Below are positions 13,609-20,551 of a stretch of DNA of 28,515 bases, piece after piece. The stretch lies in IMG/VR virus record IMGVR_UViG_3300033064_001671, positions 1-28,515 of that record; one strand, 5' to 3'. The notes beneath the pieces were generated by a model. It made no database searches. It was given only the letters and a program-made list of their open reading frames with translations, and was not told the origin of the DNA. The translations under genes were made by a program, and so were the position numbers. This DNA is from a virus. How positions within the stretch are numbered: the stretch's first letter is position 1; each line of letters opens with the position of its first letter.

Positions 13609-14468
13609 CGACTTGCCCTTTGCACTGCTGCCAGCGCGCGCGCCACGCCGACGGGATTCTCTTCAGACTGACGCAGCCAATCGCGTGACCGGTTCCAGCC
13701 ATGGATCTCTATGTTGTACTTCTTGTACAGAGCCGGGCGCGCATAAATTGGCATGAGTTCGGGGCACAGCCGCCACAGATCGCCGGGTTCCCGGTTCTCA
13801 AGCATGTCCTCGCGCGCGCCGCGCAGGCGCGCGTGTAGCTCTATATCGTCGCGTCCGATTTCGATATTGTTGTTGTAGCCGCCTACTGACCAGAACAGGT
13901 CGGCGTCGATGGTCGTTGAGCCGTTCATATAGCCGCGCCAGCCGGCCTTGGGTGTCTTGAACCTCGTGCTCTCGCGAGTTCCCATGTCGTCAGGCTCATC
14001 AAAGTGGCAGTACGCATCAGAGTACTGATCGGCCAGATTCAGGTGGTCGTCGTGCTCCAGCAGCTTCGTCGTCTCGTGCTTTCGGAACATGAACATGCGG
14101 CTCCAATTCAGGAAGGCGCGATAGCCGCGCTTCGACCAAGCGTCAACGCGGTCGAAGAAGTCTGGGGGTAGGATTACGTCGATGTCGTGGAAGATCAACC
14201 AGCGGCGGGATGCAGCACGAGCGCCCTCATTGAAACCAAGTGCGCGGCGCTTGCTGCGGTGGTGTCGTGCGCCATATATACATTGAACGAACCCGCTGTC
14301 CCTTGGCCATTCTTGCTTACGACCAGACCAAGGCTCTACCACTATCAGTTCGGCGTCGTCCCTCTTCGCCCTTTCAAAGCTCTCAAGAAACAGCGCGACG
14401 TAGCGACAGTAGAGTTCCGGGCAATGGCTCGGTATATCATATTGCACTATGACGGAAAAGCCGCCCAC
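13605..14468 (-). CDS. GT-A-fold glycosyltransferase
   Basis: The GTG start at 14468 is the first possible start after an in-frame stop. The 287-residue protein opens FSVIVQYDIPSH, has the nucleotide-sugar metal site HDIDVILPPDF (94-104; D95 and D97), and a later acceptor-side segment GGYNNNIEIGRDDIELHARL (196-215), which resembles the GG...DDIELxxRL region of galactosyl- and GalNAc-transferase families. It would transfer a sugar to phage DNA, a virion protein or a host surface. It sits between the small 79-residue gene and terL and overlaps terL, so it is expressed with packaging proteins. Confidence 0.8.
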   Translation of the reverse strand: MGGFSVIVQYDIPSHCPELYCRYVALFLESFERAKRDDAELIVVEPWSGRKQEWPRDSGFVQCIYGARHHRSKRRALGFNEGARAASRRWLIFHDIDVILPPDFFDRVDAWSKRGYRAFLNWSRMFMFRKHETTKLLEHDDHLNLADQYSDAYCHFDEPDDMGTRESTRFKTPKAGWRGYMNGSTTIDADLFWSVGGYNNNIEIGRDDIELHARLRGAREDMLENREPGDLWRLCPELMPIYARPALYKKYNIEIHGWNRSRDWLRQSEENPVGVARALAAVQRASR

Positions 14469-14474
14469 TCGTTG

Positions 14475-14714
14475 TCATGCCCTGAACAATCCTGTCGGTA
14501 CGCGTATGTGTTGACCGTGATGAAACCAGAACGAATCTGTCAACTCTCCGCCCCAGCAATCTGTGAGGGCGACCAACGTCGCCACATCAGTTGCCGAACC
14601 AATGGCATGCCACACAGCGGCGGCCGCATTCTGTATCGACTCACTCGCCGCAGACTCTCCACCATCAGAGCAAAGACATTCTACGAATTCGTTTCGGTCT
14701 ATCACGTCACCCAC
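14475..14714 (-). CDS. Small hypothetical protein (79 aa), first gene of the head operon
   Basis: GTG at 14714 follows an in-frame TAA at 14727-14729 and is the likely start. Composition is acidic to neutral with an Ala-rich middle (SAASESIQNAAAAVWHAIGS) and Trp/His-rich end. Its stop is in the same frame as the glycosyltransferase, separated by two codons (TGA CAA CGA GTG). No domain is recognised. It lies just downstream of the promoter at 14746. A short ribosome site is not obvious, so confidence is moderate. Confidence 0.5.
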   Translation of the reverse strand: MGDVIDRNEFVECLCSDGGESAASESIQNAAAAVWHAIGSATDVATLVALTDCWGGELTDSFWFHHGQHIRVPTGLFRA

Positions 14715-14745
14715 CTCATCGCGCAGAAATTACTAACACAGATGA

Positions 14746-14773
14746 AGTATACAACGGAATATAACAAATGCAA
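14746..14773 (-). promoter_or_regulatory. Candidate promoter for the packaging/head operon
   Basis: Read on the minus strand, TTGCAT (14768-14773) is followed 16 bases later by TATACT (14746-14751), which matches the -10 consensus at five of six positions. The surrounding 14715-14785 gap is distinctly AT-rich (TTGTTATATTCC) in an otherwise GC-rich arm. This is the only clear gap between the hydrolase gene at 14785 and the head genes, so it is the natural start of the late message. Confidence 0.55.
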
Positions 14774-14784
14774 ACTGGGGAAAT

Positions 14785-15396
14785 TCAGCGGGGAGGGCTT
14801 GAGTCGTAGATTCGCTCGAATTCAGCAGGGTGCGTAACACAACGGTCCCAGATGTCGTCTGGCGTCAGGTCAGACCAATGCTTGCCGAAGAAACGCTTGT
14901 CACCAGACGCCTTCTCGTACACACGGCCCACGTGGCTTGAGCAGATGCGATAGCGTCTCGACGTTCTGAGCAGCCACTTGCTGTTGAGCTTGAGACCGAA
15001 CCAGCCTGCTATTCCTGTTATAGCGTGTGCTGGCAGCCTCCACCATGCGTACAATCGTCCGCGCACTTTCCACATATAGTCGGCGGCAACACCTTCTCCG
15101 GGAACCTTGTACACGCCGCTCTTGCTTATCAGCCAAGGGAACTCACGTTTGTATCTGAAGACGACCACACGACGATTCTCAGTGTCGGGCACAAACGTAT
15201 GCAGCATGTTCTTCCACAACTGCTCTGAAATCTGGAAGTGATTGAGCATCACGCCAATGTGAGTGCATTTCGTCACACCCTCACCGACAGTCTGCGTCAG
15301 TCGGGCTATCGCATTGGCCACCGTGTCGTCATACGAACGGAAGCACATGATGTCCATACGCTCTAGTGTCACACCCTCAAGTTCATGACTCATCAT
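14785..15396 (-). CDS. Permuted papain-fold (NlpC/P60, YiiX-like) cysteine hydrolase
   Basis: The 203-residue protein has the circularly permuted order: an early His in CTHIGVML (44-51), then the nucleophile in YRICSSHVGRVYEKASG (C152), and the trailing TPDDIWDRC (177-185). YiiX/YebB-type relatives cleave peptide or lipid linkages, often at the cell envelope. Position beside the head genes and away from the C39-like gene suggests a lytic or entry role. A mid-section Trp-rich and hydrophobic stretch (AHAITGIAGWFGLKL) is not clearly a membrane helix. Start ATG has GAGGAGGAAG just upstream and overlaps the phosphoesterase gene by 14 bases. Confidence 0.7.
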   Translation of the reverse strand: MMSHELEGVTLERMDIMCFRSYDDTVANAIARLTQTVGEGVTKCTHIGVMLNHFQISEQLWKNMLHTFVPDTENRRVVVFRYKREFPWLISKSGVYKVPGEGVAADYMWKVRGRLYAWWRLPAHAITGIAGWFGLKLNSKWLLRTSRRYRICSSHVGRVYEKASGDKRFFGKHWSDLTPDDIWDRCVTHPAEFERIYDSSPPR

Positions 15397-15925
15397 CTTC
15401 CTCCTCAGCGGGCATCGTCAGCCAACCGTGCAGCACGGCCCATTCGACGGGCTTGAAGTTCCAAGCGTCTACACCCACATCGCAACTGAGTCCGTGGTCG
15501 TCAAGTCTGCCGTGACTATGACCGTAGAGATGAAACGATCCATAGTGAGAGCACGGCCAGACGCGGTGAGCGTAGTGACTGAGAAACACCTTGTGGCCCT
15601 CAACGTCGATCAGCTTGTTCGTACTGACCTCGGCCATGCGCAGTGGCTTCCCCTGCTTCCACCACCGTCGAATGTCCTTGTCATGACCGCCAAGAATCAG
15701 ACGAATATGACCGTTCAGCTTGGTCGTCGTGTTCAGAGCCTGCTTGGCGCTGCCGAAGAACCCAAGGTCGCCAAGAACATACACCGTGTCACCGGCCTTG
15801 ACCTTAGCGTTCCAGTTGGCAACCAACGACGCGTTCATCTCCTCAATCGAACTGAACGGACGATTGCAGTACCCGATGATGTTCGCATGATTGAAATGCG
15901 TGTCTGCTGTGAAGAAGGTGGTCAT
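15383..15925 (-). CDS. Calcineurin-like metallophosphoesterase
   Basis: The 180-residue protein carries the five phosphoesterase motifs: ADTHF (7-11; D8, H10), GDLG (52-55; D53), GGHD (79-82), SHY (116-118) and GHSHG (135-139), and closes with DVGVDAWNFKPV as in small phage/bacterial members. The third motif is usually GNHD; here Asn is replaced by Gly, which may reduce metal or phosphate binding. These enzymes act on phosphodiesters or phosphoproteins; the substrate is unknown. The start overlaps the previous gene by 4 bases, and the acidic tail EEEDDES lies over the next gene. Confidence 0.85.
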   Translation of the reverse strand: MTTFFTADTHFNHANIIGYCNRPFSSIEEMNASLVANWNAKVKAGDTVYVLGDLGFFGSAKQALNTTTKLNGHIRLILGGHDKDIRRWWKQGKPLRMAEVSTNKLIDVEGHKVFLSHYAHRVWPCSHYGSFHLYGHSHGRLDDHGLSCDVGVDAWNFKPVEWAVLHGWLTMPAEEEDDES

Positions 15926-16104
15926 TTCTCACCCGCATTCAGCCGCTCGACGATGAGCTTGACCGCGGCCTCCGTCTCCACAGGCCGATGAACTGCCGAG
16001 ATGAACAGCGGCACCTCGCCGGGAATCCACAACTCGAACTTGTCGGGAATCGAGCTACCTTGAACCGGGTAGATCGGCTTGTACGTCACCTTACCTGTCG
16101 TCAT
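15922..16104 (-). CDS. Small hypothetical protein (60 aa)
   Basis: The frame begins inside the end of the upstream gene (GAAAACCGATG) and ends in an ATGA overlap with the phosphoesterase gene. It contains PIYPVQGSSIPDKFELWIPG and a short helical end (AAVKLIVERLN). The pattern is strand-rich, then helical. No family is recognised. The tight overlaps on both sides support it being a real gene. Confidence 0.6.
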   Translation of the reverse strand: MTTGKVTYKPIYPVQGSSIPDKFELWIPGEVPLFISAVHRPVETEAAVKLIVERLNAGEK

Positions 16105-16384
16105 CGGTTTTCTCCATCATCTTGAGCACACGCTTGATGCGCCGCTCGGTCAGTGCTGACTTCAGGGCCAAGAAGAGTAGGTCCCATGCGCCAGCCGCCA
16201 GCCGCGGGAACGAACGCAACTCACCAGATTTCCACAGAGCGTTCGGGCGGCCCCACTTCGACAAACGAACTCCGTAATTGCCGCGCGTCTTCGTCCCGGT
16301 CCCGTCATTGTATATCTTCGCCGTGCCGAGATGGGAGACCTCACCCGTCACCGCGCTAACCAACTCAACTGTCACTCGTATCAT
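16091..16384 (-). CDS. Hypothetical phage protein (97 aa)
   Basis: The protein has a beta-rich N-terminal half, ending in YGVRLSKWGR, and a basic C-terminal helix (LKSALTERRIKRVLKMMEK). It overlaps the next gene by 14 bases and the previous by 20. The VELVSAVTGEVSHLGTAKIY opening resembles small beta-barrel proteins found in phages, but I cannot name it. Confidence 0.65.
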   Translation of the reverse strand: MIRVTVELVSAVTGEVSHLGTAKIYNDGTGTKTRGNYGVRLSKWGRPNALWKSGELRSFPRLAAGAWDLLFLALKSALTERRIKRVLKMMEKTDDDR

Positions 16385-16835
16385 CAGACACTCCCTCGGT
16401 CTTCAGACCTTTCAGAATGCACAGCATCTCCTTCGCCGCTGCCTGCCACTTCTCCCAGTCCTCGTCTGCGCATATGTACGCAGAGCCATAGTCGTACAAA
16501 GCGTCATACGCCTCGCTGACCCTACGCCACGGGGTACTCGGGGCGTCTTCGCCGACCTCTCTCGTCACACAGGGATAACCGGCCTTGTCCAACGGGCAGA
16601 GAAGACAACCGTACTCTTCCTCTAGGGCGGCCTCTTCGTCGAAAAACCTCCGACACAGACCGCCGTGCGAGTCGCCAACATCGAATAGATCATCACGAAC
16701 TGCCTTGAGAAACTGATCGCGTGTCAGAGCGACAGCCTGCTCCCAATGCTTGACGGACACGGCCAGCGCGCGCTCGGGCGACGCAGCAGCTTCCTCTTTG
16801 ACCTGAACCGGTGTAAGCAGTTCTTCGAGCTTCAT
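16365..16835 (-). CDS. Cys-motif protein, paralogue A (156 aa)
   Basis: The protein has SVKHWEQAVAL near residue 27, CRRFFDEE, CLLCPLDKAGYPC around residue 80 and WEKWQAAAKEMLCILKGL near the C-terminus. The same order (SLKHWAQ, CALC...CPL..AG..C, FAKWQKAAGEMRDVI) occurs in the 17482-17892 protein, so the two are paralogues. Cys residues probably bind zinc. Similar CALC...C..CP phage proteins are widespread and of unknown function. The two copies flank the four-HTH protein. Confidence 0.7.
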   Translation of the reverse strand: MKLEELLTPVQVKEEAAASPERALAVSVKHWEQAVALTRDQFLKAVRDDLFDVGDSHGGLCRRFFDEEAALEEEYGCLLCPLDKAGYPCVTREVGEDAPSTPWRRVSEAYDALYDYGSAYICADEDWEKWQAAAKEMLCILKGLKTEGVSDDTSDS

Positions 16836-17485
16836 CTTCTCTCTCCTCGATTATGCGAGTTGTACCCGTGCTCGCGTGGTATGTTGTGGTCTTCCATGAA
16901 CCGCCACATCGTCTGATAGCTCACGCCCATCGAATCGGCCACCCTCTGAATGGTATACCCCTTCTTGTACCGACGTGCCACCTCGTCGCGCTGTCTGGCC
17001 GCGAGGCCCAGCGGACGACGACGAATGGGAACATCGGCTCCCGATAGCATCAGACGCACACTGTTCGCGCAGGTCCCATACGTTCTCGCGATGCTCGACA
17101 CAGACACACGCTCATCAGAGTAGATGCGCTTCAGTTCATCGATGGGCGGCAGTTTCTCCTCCTTGCGTACACCCCGAAAGGTCGTCGGTCTACCCTTCTC
17201 GATACCATGCGCCTTCATATACCACGAGACCGCCTGACGGGTCACACCAAACTTCTCGGCAATCTCCCGCTGCGCCAAGCCCGAGTGATACATCATGGCA
17301 ACCACGCCCGGCGATGCGGTGATCTTGGTGGTGCCCTGCACGTTTCTCGGCAGATTGTGGTCAACCATGAACAGACGCAGTGTAGCAAAGCTCGTGTTCA
17401 AGACAGCGGCAGCCTTCTTCAGCGCACCCTCGCGCGCATACACGCGCGCGACATACTCAGGATTGTAGCCGAGTTGTGCTCTCAT
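16832..17485 (-). CDS. Protein with four tandem helix-turn-helix units
   Basis: The 217-residue protein contains four similar HTH-like repeats at about residues 8-46, 57-95, 114-153 and 164-203. The first and last share the end pattern FMVDHNLPR / FMEDHNIPRE, and the second has REIAEKFGVTRQAVSWYMKA. It is basic throughout. This looks like a DNA-binding regulator or, given position between early and packaging genes, a candidate small terminase subunit, which is otherwise absent. The start has GAGGAGGAACACAA upstream and overlaps the previous stop (ATGA). Confidence 0.7.
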   Translation of the reverse strand: MRAQLGYNPEYVARVYAREGALKKAAAVLNTSFATLRLFMVDHNLPRNVQGTTKITASPGVVAMMYHSGLAQREIAEKFGVTRQAVSWYMKAHGIEKGRPTTFRGVRKEEKLPPIDELKRIYSDERVSVSSIARTYGTCANSVRLMLSGADVPIRRRPLGLAARQRDEVARRYKKGYTIQRVADSMGVSYQTMWRFMEDHNIPREHGYNSHNRGERR

Positions 17486-17892
17486 TTGTGTTCCTCCTCT
17501 GCATAGTCCTTGAGCACATCAGCGATCACGTCCCGCATCTCGCCAGCCGCCTTCTGCCACTTGGCAAAACGTGTCGGGGAACAGGGACCGAAGTCCGTGA
17601 CATCACTGTACAGCGTCGCCGCCTTATCGTGAGCAGACTCGTCTTCACAGCAGCAGTGCCCTGCAAGTGTCAGCGGGCACGCACCACACATATGTCTCTG
17701 ACACAAGGCGCAATATTCTGTCCCAGAGCCAGTGCGGTCCTTCTTGTTGGCGGCCAGCAACTCGTCGAGCGGAGCGTCTGCCAACTGCGCCCAGTGCTTG
17801 AGACTGTTCTTGAGCGCCGCCAGATCACCGGCCGACGCGGCCTTCATGACAGATGCTTTCGACACCCACCTGATTTTCTTGCGCTCAGTCAT
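17482..17892 (-). CDS. Cys-motif protein, paralogue B (136 aa)
   Basis: The start at 17892 is preferred because it follows GGAGGAGACGCAAG; a longer frame would run deep into the neighbour. Motifs are SLKHWAQLADAPLDELL, CALCQRHMCGACPLTLAGHC and FAKWQKAAGEMRDVIADVL. These align with the 16365-16835 protein. At least eight Cys and two His suggest one or two zinc sites. It overlaps the upstream gene by 8 bases. Confidence 0.7.
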   Translation of the reverse strand: MTERKKIRWVSKASVMKAASAGDLAALKNSLKHWAQLADAPLDELLAANKKDRTGSGTEYCALCQRHMCGACPLTLAGHCCCEDESAHDKAATLYSDVTDFGPCSPTRFAKWQKAAGEMRDVIADVLKDYAEEEHK

Positions 17893-18241
17893 CTTGCGTC
17901 TCCTCCTTGTCATCGACCGCGACAATAACGGCCTGCAATTCAAGCAGCTTCTCGCCAACACTCGTGAAATAGGGCACCGGCAACGGCTCGTGTTCCACCC
18001 ACTGCTTCAGGCCCGGCTCGTCGCAGCCCTTGAGTGTCATCAGATGAACCACGTTCGTGGGACTGCAATCGGCAATCCCAGCCACACCACGCTCCGCTAT
18101 CGGAAGTAGGTCAGCCGCATACTCACTGATCGTCACGTCACGCTCCACCAACTGCTGTTTCAAAGCCGCATTTTCAATCAGCAACTGCTTCTTGTTAGGC
18201 TTCTTCGCCTTCTTCGGCTTGTCCTTCTTCTTGTTTCCCAT
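17885..18241 (-). CDS. Hypothetical protein with basic N-terminus and short coiled coil (118 aa)
   Basis: The start is preceded by GGAAAGGAGTCTGACG. The first 18 residues are almost all Lys/Pro (MGNKKKDKPKKAKKPNKK), followed by a predicted coiled coil (IENAALKQQLVERDVTI), then a mixed domain with VVHLMTLKGCDEPGLKQW. A DNA- or RNA-associated role is possible from the charge. Family not recognised. Confidence 0.65.
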   Translation of the reverse strand: MGNKKKDKPKKAKKPNKKQLLIENAALKQQLVERDVTISEYAADLLPIAERGVAGIADCSPTNVVHLMTLKGCDEPGLKQWVEHEPLPVPYFTSVGEKLLELQAVIVAVDDKEETQDD

Positions 18242-18243
18242 CG

Positions 18244-18447
18244 TCAGACTCCTTTCCTCTTGTGTTTATGCGTCTCTTGCGGAAAATACCAGCGGCCACA
18301 GCCATGACACTGGCGTTGCCGCAGCCCGCCGTTGAACTGTACCCTCGCCCACGCATGCCAACCCAGATAGTCATGCGGGTCAGGCGGCAGGTCGCCGACA
18401 TTGAACGCCGGGCCAACGTCGAGCGTGCCAGTCGTGTCCCCACCCAT
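18244..18447 (-). CDS. Small zinc-binding-like protein (67 aa)
   Basis: A ribosome site AAAGGAGG overlaps the stop of the C39-like gene. CHGC (residues 47-50) with HKHK near the end could complete a CCHH zinc site, with RWYFPQET between. The N-terminal part is acidic and Gly/Pro-rich. Function unknown. Confidence 0.6.
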   Translation of the reverse strand: MGGDTTGTLDVGPAFNVGDLPPDPHDYLGWHAWARVQFNGGLRQRQCHGCGRWYFPQETHKHKRKGV

Positions 18448-18449
18448 CG

Positions 18450-19454
18450 TCAGCCTCCTTTCGCTATGACGGTTTGCCCGGCGTGGGTTACGGTGACTGG
18501 CCGAATCGAGGCATACCCAAGCGGCCCCGGCTTCATCACGACAGATTTTTCCCTGCCGGGTTTTATAGTGATCGACCGCACCACAAAGTAGTCGCCGTGG
18601 ATAAACCGGAACCAGCCCGTCAACGTAGCATCTGTCAGGTTCTCGACCAAGACATAGATTCGCGGCTTATATCGGAGGAGATATGCCTTCTTGCGCGGGT
18701 CGAGTCGGGCCGAGAACAGCGGCACGGGTTCCGGCTCCGGTTCTGGCTCAGGTTCCGGCTCCGGCTCGGGGATCGGCACAGGCTCGTCCTTCGGGCCGGG
18801 ATCGAAGATCGTCCCGCCGTAGACGCTCCAATACTTCAACTCCGTGGTGCGCCGCCACTGATACCACTGGACACTGAGCGAGTAGGTGTTCAGGCAGCCG
18901 TACCAGCGCGTTCCGTCTGCCCGCGTCTCGTGCCCCACGCCCGTCACGAAATGGTCCGTCCGCCCGTCGCCGTTCACGTCCACGATCAGGCACATCGGAC
19001 GGCCCTCGCCGATCTCGTTGGTGTAGGTGTCCCACAAGTCCTTCTCGTCCCGCCAGAAGACGTGCCACGCATCGGCCTCGGGGTAGCCGCAGCGGTGCGC
19101 CCACCACTCTAGGGCGTCGTCGAAGTCGCTGAACCACGACCAGCCGTAGCGGTTGCCGACGCTCGCCCACGAGGTTCGCATCTCGTCCGCGATGCAGTCG
19201 GGCATCCCAACATGCGCCGTCGAGAGGTCGAACGATGCGTCCGGCAGGACGGGCCCGCTGTTGTCCTTCGGCAGGCTGAACGAGTTGTAGTGGCCGAACG
19301 ATGCGCAGATGTTCGCCCTCGTCATTCCGTCCGGCTGCAACTTTGCCCATCCGTGGGCGGCAAGGTACTCCGTTGCCTGCGTTGCCGCAGTCGGCCCGCA
19401 TCCGTGATGCCACTTGAGGGCGGCTGCAACAGCGTCTGGTAGTACGTGCTTCAT
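18450..19454 (-). CDS. C39-like cysteine peptidase with Pro-Glu linker and C-terminal beta domain
   Basis: ATG at 19454 has AAGGAGG seven bases upstream, so the longer GTG-started frame is rejected. The first 220 residues look like a C39-type peptidase: HHGCGPTAATQATEYL (16-31) with nucleophile C19, and the catalytic His in DHFVTGVG (167-174). Residues 226-243 are an uninterrupted Pro-Glu repeat, a rigid extended linker, followed by a 90-residue beta-rich domain (LLRYKPRIYVLVENLTD, VMKPGPLGYASIRPV) that may bind a surface. No signal peptide is seen. It could be a lysin or host-surface enzyme; a scaffold role is also possible. Confidence 0.72.
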   Translation of the reverse strand: MKHVLPDAVAAALKWHHGCGPTAATQATEYLAAHGWAKLQPDGMTRANICASFGHYNSFSLPKDNSGPVLPDASFDLSTAHVGMPDCIADEMRTSWASVGNRYGWSWFSDFDDALEWWAHRCGYPEADAWHVFWRDEKDLWDTYTNEIGEGRPMCLIVDVNGDGRTDHFVTGVGHETRADGTRWYGCLNTYSLSVQWYQWRRTTELKYWSVYGGTIFDPGPKDEPVPIPEPEPEPEPEPEPEPVPLFSARLDPRKKAYLLRYKPRIYVLVENLTDATLTGWFRFIHGDYFVVRSITIKPGREKSVVMKPGPLGYASIRPVTVTHAGQTVIAKGG

Positions 19455-19735
19455 CGCTCGGCCTCCTTCCACAACACAATAAAGGCCATCTTCCCGGCCA
19501 TCGCGGCCACCTGTATCAGTTCGTCGTGAATCTTGTCACGGACCTGATCGAACGTCTTGTTGCCAAGCACGATCTCGTTCTGTTCGCGGGCAACCTCGCC
19601 AAGTTCCTCGACGATGATGTTCATGTGGTCGGCCAGCGACAGGTGTTCCTGCCAGCCGAACTTGTCGATTGACGACAGAAGTTCCCGGCGAACCTCATCC
19701 ACCACGGTCCTTGTTCGTTCGTCGTTGATACTCAT
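19451..19735 (-). CDS. MazG-like nucleotide pyrophosphohydrolase-family protein
   Basis: The 94-residue protein is all-helical with MNIIVEELGEVAREQNEI (38-55), giving the EExxE motif (E43, E44, E47), and a second helix DKIHDELIQVAAMAGKM. Family members hydrolyse NTPs to NMP and pyrophosphate and are frequent in phages, where they tune nucleotide pools or alarmone signalling. The usual ExxD of the second helix reads ELIQ, so the metal-binding Asp may be supplied by D71 or be missing. The gene overlaps the peptidase start by 4 bases. Confidence 0.7.
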   Translation of the reverse strand: MSINDERTRTVVDEVRRELLSSIDKFGWQEHLSLADHMNIIVEELGEVAREQNEIVLGNKTFDQVRDKIHDELIQVAAMAGKMAFIVLWKEAER

Positions 19736-19746
19736 CGTCGCTCTCC

Positions 19747-19923
19747 TTATCCCTGGGCCAGCAGCGTGCGGGCCTTGTCCGTGGCTTCGCGCACCCGCCC
19801 GATGATGCCGGTTACCTGTTCGTAGTCCTCGGCCGTCACCATCTCCCGCAGGGCGTCCTCGTACATCACAGCCGTCAGCTTGTTCTCTCGGGCCTTCGCC
19901 TTCAGCCGTTCGATCTTGTCCAT
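19747..19923 (-). CDS. Small helical protein (58 aa)
   Basis: The start at 19923 has GGAAAGGAGACTGACG upstream. The protein is basic at the N-terminus (DKIERLKAKARENKL) and helical throughout with DALREMVTAEDYEQVTGI. No domain is recognised. It uses the same ribosome-site module as its neighbours. Confidence 0.65.
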   Translation of the reverse strand: MDKIERLKAKARENKLTAVMYEDALREMVTAEDYEQVTGIIGRVREATDKARTLLAQG

Positions 19924-19925
19924 CG

Positions 19926-20141
19926 TCAGTCTCCTTTCCGTACCCGCACGTCCGTCCCGAGCGCGTCGGCGACCGTCTGGGCCGAACGCAGGCACGAGTC
20001 CTTGCGGGTGAAGTTCTGCGAGCTATGGGCCATGATCTCGCCGTTCCCGCCCTTGAGCCGCCACCACCAGCGCCAACCGATCTGCTCAGTGACGCAGGGG
20101 CCGAAGTGGGCGCCCTTCATCTCCACGATCAGCTTCCTCAT
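19926..20141 (-). CDS. DUF1508-like small protein (71 aa)
   Basis: The start at 20141 is preceded by GTAGGAGGACGGACG. The core GWRWWWRLKGGNGEIMAHSS followed by FTRKDSCLRSAQTVAD matches the DUF1508 pattern (W-W-x-L-x-NG-E-I followed by K-x-x-x-x-x-I). DUF1508 proteins are small homodimeric or tandem-repeat beta-alpha modules with unknown role, common in bacteria and phages. Only one copy is present. Confidence 0.75.
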   Translation of the reverse strand: MRKLIVEMKGAHFGPCVTEQIGWRWWWRLKGGNGEIMAHSSQNFTRKDSCLRSAQTVADALGTDVRVRKGD

Positions 20142-20152
20142 CGTCCGTCCTC

Positions 20153-20344
20153 CTACGGTTCTGATGTCCAAACATTCTTGGTGATAACCCACGTATCACC
20201 CTTGCCGAGCGAGGCCAGTTGCCGGATGTTCCCGCCAAGAGAGGCGACCACGTCCTGTAGCACCATTACGTCGGCCTTCTTTTGCTCAAGGGCGTTCCTC
20301 AGTCGTTCATTCTCGACCTCAAGCACACTTGCTTTCTTCGCCAT
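20153..20344 (-). CDS. Small coiled-coil protein (63 aa)
   Basis: The start follows TGAAAGGAGGCTGACG. Residues 6-32 (VLEVENERLRNALEQKKADV) form a predicted coiled coil, followed by QDVVASLGGNIRQLASLG and a short beta end. It may be a partner or clamp-like protein; no family is recognised. Confidence 0.6.
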   Translation of the reverse strand: MAKKASVLEVENERLRNALEQKKADVMVLQDVVASLGGNIRQLASLGKGDTWVITKNVWTSEP

Positions 20345-20346
20345 CG

Positions 20347-20538
20347 TCAGCCTCCTTTCAGCCCTGGTATCTCCCCGTCGTTGTCGTCGGCCTGGCTCCA
20401 GCACTCCAGCGACAACTGCCACGCCAAGAAGTACAGGCAGCCGATGGTATCTCCGTAGCTGGCGTTGCACTCGGTCTTGGCGTACAGCACGGCGCACTTG
20501 AGCCGCTCCATCAGAACCTCTTGCGCGTTCTCCGGCAT
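20347..20538 (-). CDS. Small hypothetical protein (63 aa)
   Basis: The gene ends two bases before the next ribosome site. It is helical with LMERLKCAVLYAKTECNASY, a hydrophobic LYFLAWQLSLECW segment and an acidic tail. Three Cys occur but no clear metal motif. The start lies just downstream of the PAPS reductase gene. Unknown function. Confidence 0.6.
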   Translation of the reverse strand: MPENAQEVLMERLKCAVLYAKTECNASYGDTIGCLYFLAWQLSLECWSQADDNDGEIPGLKGG

Positions 20539-20551
20539 CTACCGCCTCCTC

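Noticed and set aside
18726-18780. Tandem short repeat of GGCTC/GGTTC type units
   Set aside because: These bases encode the Pro-Glu linker of the C39-like peptidase, so the repetition is explained by coding and is not a separate repeat element.
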